This document shows positions 36,881 through 45,798 of a stretch of DNA of 64,000 nucleotides, in pieces; the first letter of the stretch is position 1, and each line of letters opens with the position of its first letter. The notes beneath the pieces are model-generated. The model had not been told where the DNA came from, made no database searches, and saw only the letters and a list, made by a program, of their open reading frames with translations. A program made the translations under genes and the position numbers. The stretch is from Planctomycetales bacterium. GTDB taxonomy: Bacteria > Planctomycetota > Planctomycetia > Isosphaerales > Isosphaeraceae. Location of the stretch: positions 1 through 64,000 of the forward strand of contig DAIDKV010000056.1 of assembly GCA_027449865.1 (NCBI GenBank). Reading direction: 5' to 3'.

Positions 36881-38023
36881 TCACCGCGTGACCAGGGCTC
36901 CCTGGCAGCTCGACCCGCTTCCCGCCGTGCAACCGTAGCAATGCGGGCCGGTGACGATACCTCGGGTGCGTAGCAAGGATTCGTCGAAATCGCGGATGTG
37001 CTTCGGTCGACCCGCTTCGAGGCCAAGTTCGAGCATCTGGTTGAAGTCGCAGTCGTAAAGCCGGCCGTCCCAGCCGACCGAGAGGGTTGTTCGACACATC
37101 ACCCCGGCCGTCGCCGCGGGGTTGTAGGCATGGACAAGTTTCTGCATGTAGGAGTCCAACTGGCCGGTTTGGAGAAGGTCGTCCAGGAATCGGCTGATCG
37201 GCATGTTGGTGATGGTGTACAGTCGGGTGAAGACGACGCCGTGACGAGCGGAAAGCTCGCGGCGGTAAGCTTCCTCCAGCTCCCACTGCGCCCCCGGCAG
37301 CGAGGGGCCGACGGGATTGTAGACCAGCGTGAGCACCAGGCCGCTCTTCGGATCGCCGTAGCCGACCTCGTTCAAACGTCTCAGGGCCTTGATGGATTTT
37401 TCGAAGACGCCGTCGCCACGCTGCCTGTCGGTGTTTGCTGGCTGGTAACAGGGAAGCGAGGCCACGATCTCCACTTGCTGACGAGCCAGGAAATTGTGGA
37501 GGTCATCGTGGCCTGGGGCCAGGAGGATGGTCAGGTTGCACCGGTCGATCACATGACGGCCGCGGGATCGGGCCGTTTCGACCAGCCATCGAAAATCCGG
37601 GTTCATCTCGGGCGCGCCGCCGGTGATGTCGAGCGTGGGGATCTCGCCCGCTTCCAGAGCGTCGAGGCAAAATTGCATCGTCTCCCGACTCATGATCTCG
37701 CGACGATCGGGCCCGGCATCGACGTGACAATGACGGCAGGTTTGATTGCAGATCTTACCGACGTTCACCTGTAAAACATGAATGCTGGTTGATTGCAAGG
37801 GACGAAGTCCGCTGTCGGCCAGGGTCGCCTCGAACGGGCGATACGCTCCGCCGGAGAGAATGCGAAGCTGGTTCGCGGGCGAAGAGAGCGGATTCCGATC
37901 ACGTAGAAGCGTGAGGATTGGCAAGGAAGTCAAGCTCCTGTCGTGGACGTCCGCGGAAACCCTCAGCCGGGCCGCGACAATTTTAACGCTCGCAAGGATG
38001 TGGATACGTGGTTTCAAAACCAT
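36881..38023 (-). CDS. arsS: Radical SAM/Cys-rich protein (ArsS / rSAM_SeCys family)
   Basis: 380 residues if started at the ATG at 38023, which overlaps the upstream gene by 41 bases; a TTG at 37924 preceded by AGGAG would give a length closer to the family. Radical SAM cluster motif CNQTCRHCHVDAGP (Cys92, 96, 99), then LDITGGAPEMNPDFRWLV, and the family's C-terminal Cys-rich domain: AGVMCRTTLSVGWDGRLYDCDFNQML and HCYGCTAGSGSSCQGALV. This family (TIGR04167 type) includes ArsS, which installs the 5'-deoxyadenosyl group in arsenosugar synthesis, and typically sits beside rSAM-associated transferases 1 and 2, as here. No arsM methyltransferase is in the window, so an arsenosugar role is inferred from family. 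Confidence 0.88.
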   Translation of the reverse strand: MVLKPRIHILASVKIVAARLRVSADVHDRSLTSLPILTLLRDRNPLSSPANQLRILSGGAYRPFEATLADSGLRPLQSTSIHVLQVNVGKICNQTCRHCHVDAGPDRREIMSRETMQFCLDALEAGEIPTLDITGGAPEMNPDFRWLVETARSRGRHVIDRCNLTILLAPGHDDLHNFLARQQVEIVASLPCYQPANTDRQRGDGVFEKSIKALRRLNEVGYGDPKSGLVLTLVYNPVGPSLPGAQWELEEAYRRELSARHGVVFTRLYTITNMPISRFLDDLLQTGQLDSYMQKLVHAYNPAATAGVMCRTTLSVGWDGRLYDCDFNQMLELGLEAGRPKHIRDFDESLLRTRGIVTGPHCYGCTAGSGSSCQGALVTR

Positions 38024-39407
38024 CGGACGAGCGGACGACGTCGAGAGTCACCCGCTTCAACGATTCCGAGTGAGACGGTCGGTTCCGGCGATGGGAAACG
38101 CGATCGCGCCAGGCGGCGAGGCGAGCCGGAGAAACTCCCAGGAAATGACCGGTCAGACAGGCCAGATTGATGGCGGTCATCCGAAGGGCGCCCGCTTCCT
38201 CCCATCGGCGGCCGGACGTGATCACGGCTTCCGGGAGAACCTGAATCGTGCCGAGGGTCCGGGCGCGGACGACGAGGTCGACGTCTTCCATCAGTGGAAT
38301 CGCGGCGAAGCCGTGGAGATGGCGGTAGGTTTCCGCGCGAAGAAATAGCGCCTGGTCTCCATAGGGCAGGCCGAGCCAGCTTGATCGGAGACCGACCGCG
38401 GCCTCCAGAAGCCGAAGAAGCCTTCCCGGTCGATCGATTCGCAGACGGAAGGCTCCGAGTGCCACGCTCGCGTCGGCCATGGTTCGACGGACGACGTCCA
38501 GGTAATCGGCGGGCAAGATCGTATCGGCGTGAAGAAAGATCAGAATCGAGCCATGTGCGGCAACCGCGCCTGCGTCGAGTTGTGTTCCTCGCCCACGCGG
38601 GGCGTCGATCACACGTGCTCCGGCGGCCGAGGCGATCTCTCGCGTCGCGTCGGAACTGCCGCCATCTGCGACAAGAACCTCGACACCCGGTCGAAGCGCC
38701 CGCCGAATCGTAACCCCAATTCGTTCTTCCTCGTCAAGCGTGGGGATGACGATCGACACCTCGGGCCGAGCGCCGATGCGCGAACGAGCGGCCTCCCAGG
38801 CTGGCAGGTCGCCGGGCTCGTCGATATCGTCAAGCACCGGGAGCAGATGAACGGAGAGGCGCAGCCGATCCGCCCGTGTCAGGGTCTCGGCGCGGACCTC
38901 TGACGTCCCCCAGGGCATCCGATCGAAAAGCTCCGGGATCGGTCGGCGGAGTCCAATCAGGTAATAACCGCCGTCGCTCGCTGGGCCAATGACGAGATCG
39001 TGGTTCTGAAGGGCATCCAGGGCCTCGGCAAGAATCGTCGCGTCGAGGGCCGGGCAATCGGTCCCAATGATCGCGGCCGATCGGGCGACGGCCAGCATGC
39101 CCTCGAAGGCGGCGGCCATCCGGTCGCCAAGGTCGCCCTCAGGCTGGGGCCGATAGAGACGCTCGCCGAATTCGGCCCGCATCTGCTCGGCGCTGCCACC
39201 CGTGAACCAGACCTCAATGGAGATGGAGCGACTCCCTGCCAGCTCATCGACATGGCTCAGCGTATGCCGAGTCATCTGGGCGTGCAGTTGGGCCGCGCCT
39301 TCGGACCCGAGCGCGGGGATGAGCCGGGTCTTGGCGCGGCCAGGCTCGGGAAACCGTGCAAAAACGGCAAGGCATTCTTTTGAGGAACGATCCGTATCGA
39401 GGAGCAT
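37983..39407 (-). CDS. Fused rSAM-associated transferase 1 (DUF2064) and transferase 2 (GT2)
   Basis: 474 residues from the ATG at 39407 (MLLDTDRSSKECLAVF); no clear ribosome site. Residues ~9-205 match the TIGR04282/DUF2064 nucleotidyltransferase-like family: FARFPEPGRAKTRLIPALG, GDLGDRMAAAF, IIGTDCPALDA, VIGPASDGGYYLIG. Residues ~215-445 match the TIGR04283 GT2 family: SIVIPTLDEEERI, VLVADGGSSDAT, PRGRGTQLDAGA, FLHADTILP, then LPYGDQALFLR. These are usually two separate adjacent genes accompanying the radical SAM/Cys-rich protein; here they are one polypeptide, and the radical SAM gene follows with overlapping ends, consistent with translational coupling. Confidence 0.9.
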   Translation of the reverse strand: MLLDTDRSSKECLAVFARFPEPGRAKTRLIPALGSEGAAQLHAQMTRHTLSHVDELAGSRSISIEVWFTGGSAEQMRAEFGERLYRPQPEGDLGDRMAAAFEGMLAVARSAAIIGTDCPALDATILAEALDALQNHDLVIGPASDGGYYLIGLRRPIPELFDRMPWGTSEVRAETLTRADRLRLSVHLLPVLDDIDEPGDLPAWEAARSRIGARPEVSIVIPTLDEEERIGVTIRRALRPGVEVLVADGGSSDATREIASAAGARVIDAPRGRGTQLDAGAVAAHGSILIFLHADTILPADYLDVVRRTMADASVALGAFRLRIDRPGRLLRLLEAAVGLRSSWLGLPYGDQALFLRAETYRHLHGFAAIPLMEDVDLVVRARTLGTIQVLPEAVITSGRRWEEAGALRMTAINLACLTGHFLGVSPARLAAWRDRVSHRRNRPSHSESLKRVTLDVVRSSDGFETTYPHPCER

Positions 39408-39512
39408 GAGGAACGGACCATGGAAAAAAGGTCGATGGCTTATCGATTTTCGATCGCCTTCGAGCATCCACGAAGTCGAGGCCCGGTTCAAGCGGAATGG
39501 CTGGAAATCGGC

Positions 39513-39983
39513 TCACCGTCCGCGACGGCCAGTGCGTGAGGCACCTTTGCGGAGGTTCGCAACCGGCGCGGTTTGACTGGAATCCAGACGGATCTCTCGG
39601 TCCTTCAGGCCAGCTCTTGGGACATCGATCGTGATGGGAGTGGTTCGCGGACCGGCGTACTTGGCCAGTCTCGGGGAGCTGCCGGCACCCAGCGAGAGAG
39701 TGACCCGGTATTTCCCGACCATGGCACCGTCGCCGTGAGGATAGGTCCGAAGACGGAACGAACCGTCCTCGTACAGCATGCTGCTGGAATCGAGAGGATG
39801 GGCCCCGTCGGCGGTCTCGGTTCCATCAGCGACGAACCAGATGCTCCCGGGGAAGACGGGACGGCCGTCTGAGTCGAGCACCTTGCCCTGCACAGTGACC
39901 AGTTCCGGCCCGTTCCCTCCGCATCCGGCGGCGAGGAGGAGGAGCCAGCCGGGGAGAATGATCCATACAATCGATCGTCGCAT
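39513..39983 (-). CDS. Small lipoprotein with carboxypeptidase-regulatory-like fold
   Basis: 156 residues; the N-terminus has a hydrophobic core ending LLLAAGCGG, a lipobox with Cys21. The mature part starts VTVQGKVLDSDGRPVFPGSIWF and continues with GSFRLRTYPHGDGAMVGKYRVTLSL, a transthyretin/CarboxypepD_reg-like beta sandwich. Such lipoproteins commonly follow DUF1559 genes in planctomycetes, and this one starts 27 bases after the DUF1559 stop, so they form a unit. Function is unknown, probably envelope-associated. An AGGAG lies 13 bases upstream, rather far. Confidence 0.8.
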   Translation of the reverse strand: MRRSIVWIILPGWLLLLAAGCGGNGPELVTVQGKVLDSDGRPVFPGSIWFVADGTETADGAHPLDSSSMLYEDGSFRLRTYPHGDGAMVGKYRVTLSLGAGSSPRLAKYAGPRTTPITIDVPRAGLKDREIRLDSSQTAPVANLRKGASRTGRRGR

Positions 39984-40010
39984 GGCGTTCCGTCATCTCC
40001 TTAATTTTGC

Positions 40011-41087
40011 TCAATAGTCCGAGGAAGAGAGCACTCCGCCATCCGTCGGCTGAATGAGCTTCCGCATGACCTGGAAGGCAATACTGTACTTGAACTGAGA
40101 GACCGAGCCGTCGGCCTTCAGGAAGAGAACACCGCCGGGGTCGGGCGAGCCCCAGTTACCACCACCGCACGAGCCACCGTCGTTGTAGGGATCGTAGGGG
40201 CCAGCGGTCAGCTCGCGAAGCCCGCGCTGGTCCATGTAAAGCTTCCCACCGCAGCGTGCCGCGCCTCCCGCCCCGCCGAGGATGATCGGCTCGTCCCAGA
40301 ACCAGCTACCGGCATCGATCGCGTCGGGATCCATCGCCTTTTCCCCGGCGATGATGGTGTTTGAGAGGCCATCAGTTATCCCCTGCGCCCCCATCGTGTT
40401 GCCGAAGGTGGAAGTGGGTGGCTCCGTCCAGTTCGGTCGGACGATCTGGTCGTTGGCGGCGTAATCCGTGTGTGCCCAGGGATTCAGTCCATCGCCGTTG
40501 TACCCCCAGCCGGGATAGATCGGGTCATTCGCGGGGACGTTTGTTGCAATCGGTGGACGCCGAGCAGGAATATAATAGATCGAAAGCGCGGTACGGTAGC
40601 TTGCCGCGTTCACGTTCGCGACCGTGGCCGCCCCATTCAACGCGTTGTACAGAGTATTTTGTTCAATATAAGGAAGTAGCCCGAATGCATAAGATCCTGA
40701 CTGCTGTTTTCCTGCTTTTGAGGGATCTCCCCACCCCCAGGGCCACGACCACGTCGGGGCATTGGTAACAACGGTGGGGGCGTTGATCGTCGGCTGATAA
40801 TTCGCCTGATAATCCTGCATCGATAGCCAGGGACCGCCGCCGTTATTCGGGAAGAAGTTCCACGTGTTGTGGAAGTTGTACATCGCGATCCCGATTTGCT
40901 TGAGGTTGTTGGTCGACTGGGCTCGCCGACCGGCGGCTCGCGCTGCCTGAACGGCCGGCAGAAGCATCGCGATCAGGACCGCGATGATCGCGATGACCAC
41001 CAACAATTCAATGAGTGTGAAGGCCGAGCGAACCCGAACCCGCGATTTTGAAAGGCCCTGTGCCATTTCCCTGAGAATTCGCATCAT
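40011..41087 (-). CDS. DUF1559 protein with type IV pilin-like N-terminus
   Basis: 358 residues starting at the ATG-ATG pair at 41087/41084, which has AAGGAG just upstream. The leader ends at [30 protein letters not shown], the prepilin-type cleavage and methylation motif with its hydrophobic helix. Then [14 protein letters not shown] and, near the end, the DUF1559 signature around [15 protein letters not shown]. These pseudopilin-like proteins occur in dozens of copies in planctomycete genomes and are thought to be exported by a type II/IV pilus-like machine; the role is unknown. It is followed by the lipoprotein. Confidence 0.92.
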   Translation of the reverse strand: MMRILREMAQGLSKSRVRVRSAFTLIELLVVIAIIAVLIAMLLPAVQAARAAGRRAQSTNNLKQIGIAMYNFHNTWNFFPNNGGGPWLSMQDYQANYQPTINAPTVVTNAPTWSWPWGWGDPSKAGKQQSGSYAFGLLPYIEQNTLYNALNGAATVANVNAASYRTALSIYYIPARRPPIATNVPANDPIYPGWGYNGDGLNPWAHTDYAANDQIVRPNWTEPPTSTFGNTMGAQGITDGLSNTIIAGEKAMDPDAIDAGSWFWDEPIILGGAGGAARCGGKLYMDQRGLRELTAGPYDPYNDGGSCGGGNWGSPDPGGVLFLKADGSVSQFKYSIAFQVMRKLIQPTDGGVLSSSDY

Positions 41088-41233
41088 CGTCTCCTTCATT
41101 CGGGCGGACGAGCCAGCCGCGGGACCCGATCCCGGGACCAATCCACGAACGACCTTTCTCGATCCGTCGTCGAGATCTTACCGGCGGATCCAGCATCGAT
41201 CTGTGAGCCTCTTCACGATCCGACCATCCGAGA

Positions 41234-42256
41234 TCAAGATCCCTGAGGTTCCGTGACAATGGGGCGCACCGCGATGCACAATGGGGAAGCCTCCGGCGCG
41301 GGACGCTGGCGACGAATGGCCTCAAGGTTGAGGTCGATGTCGACGATTCCGCGCTCGGTCCGACCGCCCTGGGCAAGTCGATCAAGGGCATGCTTTGTGA
41401 AGAATTCGTCGCACCAAAGGCAGTGATTGCCCAGTTCCCGAGTCCGGCGAAGTCCGTACTCCTCACTGATACCCAATGACTCCCCCATGGCTTCGGGCCG
41501 TCCCTGGTTGAGGGCCTGAAGAACCGGATCGTGGGCGCAACGGTCGAGGATCTGGATCAGCGGCTCGTCGAGGAGTCGGCCGATCGGGCGGCAGGTCATC
41601 GGGCAGCAAGGGTAGACATCATCAAGCTGGATGTTGACCTCGCTGCCCTCGCTCCGATAATCCAGGAAATTCCGGGCTCCGCTCCACATTCGGCAGAATT
41701 CGTGTTCGGGACGAGCGGCGGAAAGCCCTTTTTGACGCGCCCGCCCCCGCGGCCAGAGTGGTCCGATCCACTGGTCCTCGGTCGCTCCCCAGAATCCAAA
41801 CGTGAGACGATCCTGATCGTCGGCGGTTCCGGTCGCCGGAACCATCCCTCGCGACTCGAAAAGCTGGGTCAAAATCTCGAGGCGATCGAGTGTGCTCCTC
41901 GGGTGAAATCGATCCATGCTGGAGACGTCGACGCGTCGAACGTGTTCATCCAGCAATCGATCGAGAGTCGGAGCATCGAGAAGATCGCCATTGGTCTGGA
42001 CCCAGACGGCGGTTTTGCCAAGATAACGCTCGTGGAGTTGCTGGAGCGTATGAAAGAGCAGGGCGGTCCATGCGAGAACCTCACCGCCCGAGAGGATGAT
42101 CCGGGAGATGGGAACGTCGTCGGGATCCGGCAAGTGCGCCACGCATCGAGAGATTTCATCGGCCCGCAGGCTGGGTGCGCCCGGCTCGGAATCGTTATAA
42201 CAATGGGGACATTTCTGGTTGCAGTCGCGCGAGACGACCCAGTAGATCGAATCCAT
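41234..42256 (-). CDS. Radical SAM protein of unknown function
   Basis: 340 residues from the ATG at 42256 (MDSIYWVVSRDCNQ), which has AAGGA 8 bases upstream; ATGs at 42265 and 42295 are alternatives. The [4Fe-4S]-SAM motif is CNQKCPHCYN, immediately at the N-terminus. Then ISRIILSGGEVLAW (GGE motif), VWVQTNGDLL, and a second Cys set: DVYPCCPMTC and NHCLWCDEFF, suggesting SPASM-like auxiliary clusters. The substrate is not recognisable. It stands upstream of DUF1559 on the same strand and diverges from a small lipoprotein gene. It could modify a peptide, as SPASM proteins often do, but no precursor peptide is evident. Confidence 0.82.
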   Translation of the reverse strand: MDSIYWVVSRDCNQKCPHCYNDSEPGAPSLRADEISRCVAHLPDPDDVPISRIILSGGEVLAWTALLFHTLQQLHERYLGKTAVWVQTNGDLLDAPTLDRLLDEHVRRVDVSSMDRFHPRSTLDRLEILTQLFESRGMVPATGTADDQDRLTFGFWGATEDQWIGPLWPRGRARQKGLSAARPEHEFCRMWSGARNFLDYRSEGSEVNIQLDDVYPCCPMTCRPIGRLLDEPLIQILDRCAHDPVLQALNQGRPEAMGESLGISEEYGLRRTRELGNHCLWCDEFFTKHALDRLAQGGRTERGIVDIDLNLEAIRRQRPAPEASPLCIAVRPIVTEPQGS

Positions 42257-42556
42257 TTCGGTCATCCTTGCCTTGTTCGTGAAGGGGATCAACATCGTCT
42301 CGATTCTGATCCTCGGCGATCATGGTAACGGGTGTAACCTCGAATCTCTGTTAGCCGATTCACAGAAAATGGCGGATCTTCCTGTTAGTCTTTTGCCCAT
42401 CCGGCGCCGAAACCGAGTGACCATCCGGCACGGCCCGCGAATGTGAGCCGGATCACGGAGCAAGGATCGGTTCTAACCGATCAAGAGAAGGAGTGTGGAG
42501 TGTTCCGCAGCATCGTGAAGCTACGGGACCGCGCCTCAGGGATCGAGGAGAATCCG
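42257..42556. promoter_or_regulatory. Divergent regulatory region, radical SAM gene / small lipoprotein
   Basis: 300 bases between diverging genes; A+T-richer at 42340-42390. It contains the Crp-type box listed separately and GAGGAG 6 bases before the lipoprotein ATG. Confidence 0.5.
42442..42457. promoter_or_regulatory. Candidate Crp-type box TGTGA-N6-TCACG
   Basis: One mismatch to TGTGA-N6-TCACA. It lies ~100 bases before the small lipoprotein start and ~185 before the radical SAM start. A Crp-like regulator with an RETV recognition helix is encoded 10 kb away. Confidence 0.35.
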
Positions 42557-42769
42557 ATGTTCAAGTCGTCTCGCGTTTTCATGGCCTTGCTGGCTCTCGC
42601 CGGCCTCGGCCAGGGATGCCATCGCATGGAGTCGCGTCGTGCCATGTCCGGGCCTTCGAGAGGCGATGCCGGCATGAGCGTACCGTCTTCGCCAGCGCCG
42701 ATGTACGCCCCCGGGGAGGGTTCGGGCTCGGGGGCCATGCGTGGTTATCGCGCCTCGGAAGGGAGCTGA
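42557..42769 (+). CDS. Small Met/Gly/Ser-rich lipoprotein
   Basis: 70 residues, ATG preceded by GAGGAG at 6 bases. MFKSSRVFMALLALAGLGQGC is a lipoprotein-type signal with Cys21, though the residue three before Cys is Gly rather than Leu. The mature ~50 residues are low complexity, rich in Met, Gly, Ser and Pro (MSGPSRGDAGMSVPSSP). No family is recognised. Its last 25 bases overlap the end of the convergent membrane transferase gene. A real gene is supported by the ribosome site and signal; function is unknown. Confidence 0.65.
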   Translation: MFKSSRVFMALLALAGLGQGCHRMESRRAMSGPSRGDAGMSVPSSPAPMYAPGEGSGSGAMRGYRASEGS

Positions 42770-44478
42770 TTCCCATCGAGACCGGCGCGGCCAGTAAAAG
42801 ACTGCCCGCGCCAGGTTTCAAAGGCGAAAGCCGCAAAAAACGGGGTGTATTCCAGCCAGACGACGCCGTAGTCGAACGATTCAATCGCCTGCTCGACGGC
42901 GGGAAGACCTCCCGGGAGTGCCTGGTATTCCATGAAAAATCGCAGATAGTAGATGAAAACGAGACCGGGCAGCAGGAACCAGCTCTGGCGCCCCGCAAAA
43001 ATCAGGAATGGAAGGCTCCAGGTCAGATACCACGGATGGGGCGTGCTGCTGAGAAGCCAGCCCCAGGCCAGAACCAGGCCGATTCCTCGGAGGAGAATCA
43101 ACGGTTCGGGTCTACGAAGGACGCGAACGCCCCAGCCAAGGACAATCCAACCGACGATCGCGCCCATCACCCCCTCGGTCAGCAGGAACGCCGGCTCCGC
43201 GTCCGGTGAACCGACGAGTCGCGACAGCGGGACCGCCAGATCCTCATCAATCGCACGTCGCAAATTTCCTGGTAACACGACGAACCATCGATCGCGAACG
43301 TCCGGAATCGGCGGGCGCAAATTTTCATGAACCAGCATGAATAAGAAATCATTCTTCTGCCAGCGTGCCAGAAACGTGCCGAGCCCTGTCCATGGCGAGT
43401 GCGCACGGATTTCGGATGGGCCGGCGCCCCCCACGAACGGGGCGTATCCAGCCGCGACAACCGCAAGAAAGACCGTAGCCGGGAGTAGCGATCGCAGGCC
43501 CCTGCGTGAGACGAAATAGCCCGCAATGAGTGGCAGTATCAGGACCGGATAGCCCTTCGCCAGCACGGCCATGCCCAGCCAGACTGCACCGATCACGGCG
43601 CCCCGAAGCGGGCAGGGATCGTTGGTGCGCTTGCAGCCGTCAAGAAATCGCTCGACCGCGAGAACCGTAAAAAAGACAGCGATCGCATCGAGATGAGCCG
43701 TATTCGCGAACTCCTTGAGGACGAGAGGGCACCAGCCGTAGGCGATCGCGAGGTCTTCCGAGAGGCCAAGGCGGAGGAGGAGGCGAGCCAGGACCAGCAG
43801 CGTGCCCAGGTCGAACGAGAGGATCAGGACCTTTAAGACCAGCAGGTGAACCACGACCGGTGCCTCGGGGCGCGTCAGAAGTGCGGCCGCTCCGAAGACG
43901 AACTGAGAGGCCGGGGGATAGATCGTGGGAACCTCACGGTGGTGGATACGTCCGAAGATCACCTGGACGGAGTCGGAGCGGCTCCGGAGTTGCCAGAGCT
44001 TGCCGAGTTCGGTGTCCAGCGATGCGTTCGGGCCATCGCGATCGATCTCGGCCGGGGCATGGGCGAACGGATTCAGGCCGTTGAGCAGGACTCTACCGTC
44101 CCAAAGATATCGATAAAAGTCGATTTCCTGAATCGGTTGGGAGAATAGCAGTATCAGACGGAATGCGATCGCGAAGGAGAGAATCGTTGGCAAGCGTCGG
44201 CCGAAGATGGGGCCGAACCGATCGGGCTCTGTCGACGAGTGATCGCCCCGATTCCGTACCGCTACGAGGGCCCAGGCGTAGGCCACCCAGGCAAGAGAGA
44301 GCAGGGCGAGCACGGTGAGGATCGGACGATCTCGATGGCCCTCGCCATATCGAAACCGGACGCTCAGCAACGTGACCAGCCCGTAGAGGGGGATCGAGGC
44401 GAGGCCGGCGATAACGAGCCGGCGATGGACCGGCTCGTCGCTGGACGATCGGGTCAAGGGCTCGGGCCTCACCGGCAC
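42745..44478 (-). CDS. Integral membrane GT-C type glycosyltransferase (GT87/DUF2029-like)
   Basis: 577 residues from the GTG at 44478, chosen because AAGGAG lies 8 bases upstream and the start then overlaps the previous stop by 10 bases; the ATG at 44559 would overlap by 91. About ten or more membrane helices. The first loop carries the acidic motif region IDFYRYLWDGRVLLNGLNPFAHAP, typical of polyprenyl-phosphate-sugar-dependent mannosyltransferases, followed by EVPTIYPPASQFVFGAAALL. Later helices include WLGMAVLAKGYPVLILPL and STPHPWYLTWSLPFL. It likely uses a lipid-linked sugar made by the upstream GT2, transferring it on the outer face of the membrane. Confidence 0.85.
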   Translation of the reverse strand: MPVRPEPLTRSSSDEPVHRRLVIAGLASIPLYGLVTLLSVRFRYGEGHRDRPILTVLALLSLAWVAYAWALVAVRNRGDHSSTEPDRFGPIFGRRLPTILSFAIAFRLILLFSQPIQEIDFYRYLWDGRVLLNGLNPFAHAPAEIDRDGPNASLDTELGKLWQLRSRSDSVQVIFGRIHHREVPTIYPPASQFVFGAAALLTRPEAPVVVHLLVLKVLILSFDLGTLLVLARLLLRLGLSEDLAIAYGWCPLVLKEFANTAHLDAIAVFFTVLAVERFLDGCKRTNDPCPLRGAVIGAVWLGMAVLAKGYPVLILPLIAGYFVSRRGLRSLLPATVFLAVVAAGYAPFVGGAGPSEIRAHSPWTGLGTFLARWQKNDFLFMLVHENLRPPIPDVRDRWFVVLPGNLRRAIDEDLAVPLSRLVGSPDAEPAFLLTEGVMGAIVGWIVLGWGVRVLRRPEPLILLRGIGLVLAWGWLLSSTPHPWYLTWSLPFLIFAGRQSWFLLPGLVFIYYLRFFMEYQALPGGLPAVEQAIESFDYGVVWLEYTPFFAAFAFETWRGQSFTGRAGLDGNQLPSEAR

Positions 44479-45278
44479 GGGGTCTTCTCCTTGCGGCCAC
44501 GGGGTTGATGACGGCCGGAGGGGCCGGCCGATCGACTCGGTATCAAATGCAATGGCCACCCGTACCGGGCAATTGTGAGCAGAATCTTCGAGCCAGCCCG
44601 GATCGTGCCCCGGATGGTTCCGCTGATTTTGCTGGTACCGATCCGCCGACGATACGAGACGGGGACCTCGCGGTAGCGTAACCCGTGGCGAACTGCCTTG
44701 ATCTGCATCTCAATCGTCCAGCCGTAGTCGCGATCGCACATCCCGATCCGTTCGAGCGCACTCCAACGTATGGCTCGGAAAGGTCCGAGATCGGAATAAT
44801 GCGCTCCCAAGAGGTGACGCATCAGAAAGCAGGCAAGGCGGTTGCCCCAGACGCTCTGCGGAGGCATCGCGCCCCGCTCTCGAGACCCAGCCAGTCGCGA
44901 CCCCAGGACCATGTCGTACCCCTCGCGAAGGATGGGCTCGACAAGGGTTGGCAACTCGTCGGGATGATCGCTGTAATCCGCGTCCAGAAATACGACAATC
45001 TCGGGAGGACCTCCCGCGCTCTCGGCAAGTTCGGCAAGACCTCGAAGACAGGCCGACCCGTAGCCTCGGCGGCGTTCCGCGACGACTTCAGCGCCCAGGG
45101 ATCGGGCGATCTCCGCCGTCCGATCGGTTGATCCATTATCCACGACCACCACACGATCGACCCAGCTCTCGGGCAGATCGCCGAGGACCCGGGCGATTGA
45201 TCTCTCCTCGTTGAGCGCGGGCATCACAACGGCGATTAGCTCCGAGCGCGACGACGCTACCTTCTGATTCGAGTTCAT
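44469..45278 (-). CDS. GT2 polyprenyl-phosphate sugar transferase (DPM1-like)
   Basis: 269 residues from the ATG at 45278, which overlaps the csrA stop as ATGA; another ATG two codons earlier is possible. GT2 fold: IAVVMPALNEERSIARVL, VVVVDNGSTDRTAEIA, RRGYGSACLRGL, the metal site in FLDADYSDHPDEL, then SRLAGSRERGAMPPQSVWGN and GPFRAIRWSALERIGM. This resembles dolichyl/undecaprenyl-phosphate mannose or glucose synthases, without C-terminal membrane helices. The product would be a lipid-linked sugar donor for the GT-C protein encoded next. Confidence 0.9.
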   Translation of the reverse strand: MNSNQKVASSRSELIAVVMPALNEERSIARVLGDLPESWVDRVVVVDNGSTDRTAEIARSLGAEVVAERRRGYGSACLRGLAELAESAGGPPEIVVFLDADYSDHPDELPTLVEPILREGYDMVLGSRLAGSRERGAMPPQSVWGNRLACFLMRHLLGAHYSDLGPFRAIRWSALERIGMCDRDYGWTIEMQIKAVRHGLRYREVPVSYRRRIGTSKISGTIRGTIRAGSKILLTIARYGWPLHLIPSRSAGPSGRHQPRGRKEKTPCR

Positions 45279-45511
45279 GTGCATGATCTCCCATCCTGGG
45301 ATCGGCCACCCGCTCGGATGGACTCCTTCGATCTTCCGATCACCTGCGCATCGGGGTCGCGCGGCGAGGCCAACTCTTCGCGGAGCACCCTCACCTCGGA
45401 CGGCGCCTCGATCCCGATCCGAACGATCCCGCACCGCGCTGCGAGTACGGTGACGACGACGGACCCACCAACGAACACATGCTCGCCGATCTTGCGGCTC
45501 AAGACTAACAT
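45275..45511 (-). CDS. csrA: Carbon storage regulator CsrA
   Basis: 78 residues; GGGAGGG ~8 bases before the ATG. The CsrA/RsmA fold is clear: MLVLSRKIGEHVFVGGSVVVTVL, then VRIGIEAPSEVRVLREEL with the RNA-binding Arg near residue 44. A C-terminal tail of ~25 residues (SPRDPDAQVIGRSKES) is longer than the 61-residue classical form. CsrA binds GGA motifs in leader RNAs and changes translation. Here it leads a coupled operon of two glycosyltransferases rather than neighbouring flagellar genes. The GGA-rich leader next to its own start could be an autoregulatory site. Confidence 0.93.
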   Translation of the reverse strand: MLVLSRKIGEHVFVGGSVVVTVLAARCGIVRIGIEAPSEVRVLREELASPRDPDAQVIGRSKESIRAGGRSQDGRSCT

Positions 45512-45798
45512 GGAGTCCCTCCCAGGTAGGAGACCTGAATCATACTCGGGACGAGACGTCGTCCCTGAGGAGGCCTGGACAATCTTCAGCGTCGAATCGA
45601 TCGGCGACGGAACATCTCGGCACCTCACGATCGCAGAGTATTTTTGCGGCGCCCGCGTTCGGATTCTGTGACGAGGCTAACCATCGGATCATAGCCACGG
45701 AGCGGAAATCGGGTTGTGAGATAGGTTACAGAAAATTTTTTGGCCATAAAATCTTACTCCGTAGGATCTCTGCGATGTGCACGCAACTACTCGGCGAA
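45512..45798 (-). promoter_or_regulatory. Leader/promoter region of the csrA operon
   Basis: 287 bases without a gene. A strongly A+T-rich stretch at 45730-45770 contrasts with the G+C-rich surroundings and is the best promoter candidate. It abuts the Crp-type box. Confidence 0.45.
45715..45730. promoter_or_regulatory. Candidate Crp-type box TGTGA-N6-TTACA
   Basis: One mismatch to TGTGA-N6-TCACA. It lies ~205 bases upstream of the csrA start next to an A+T-rich tract. Confidence 0.4.
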
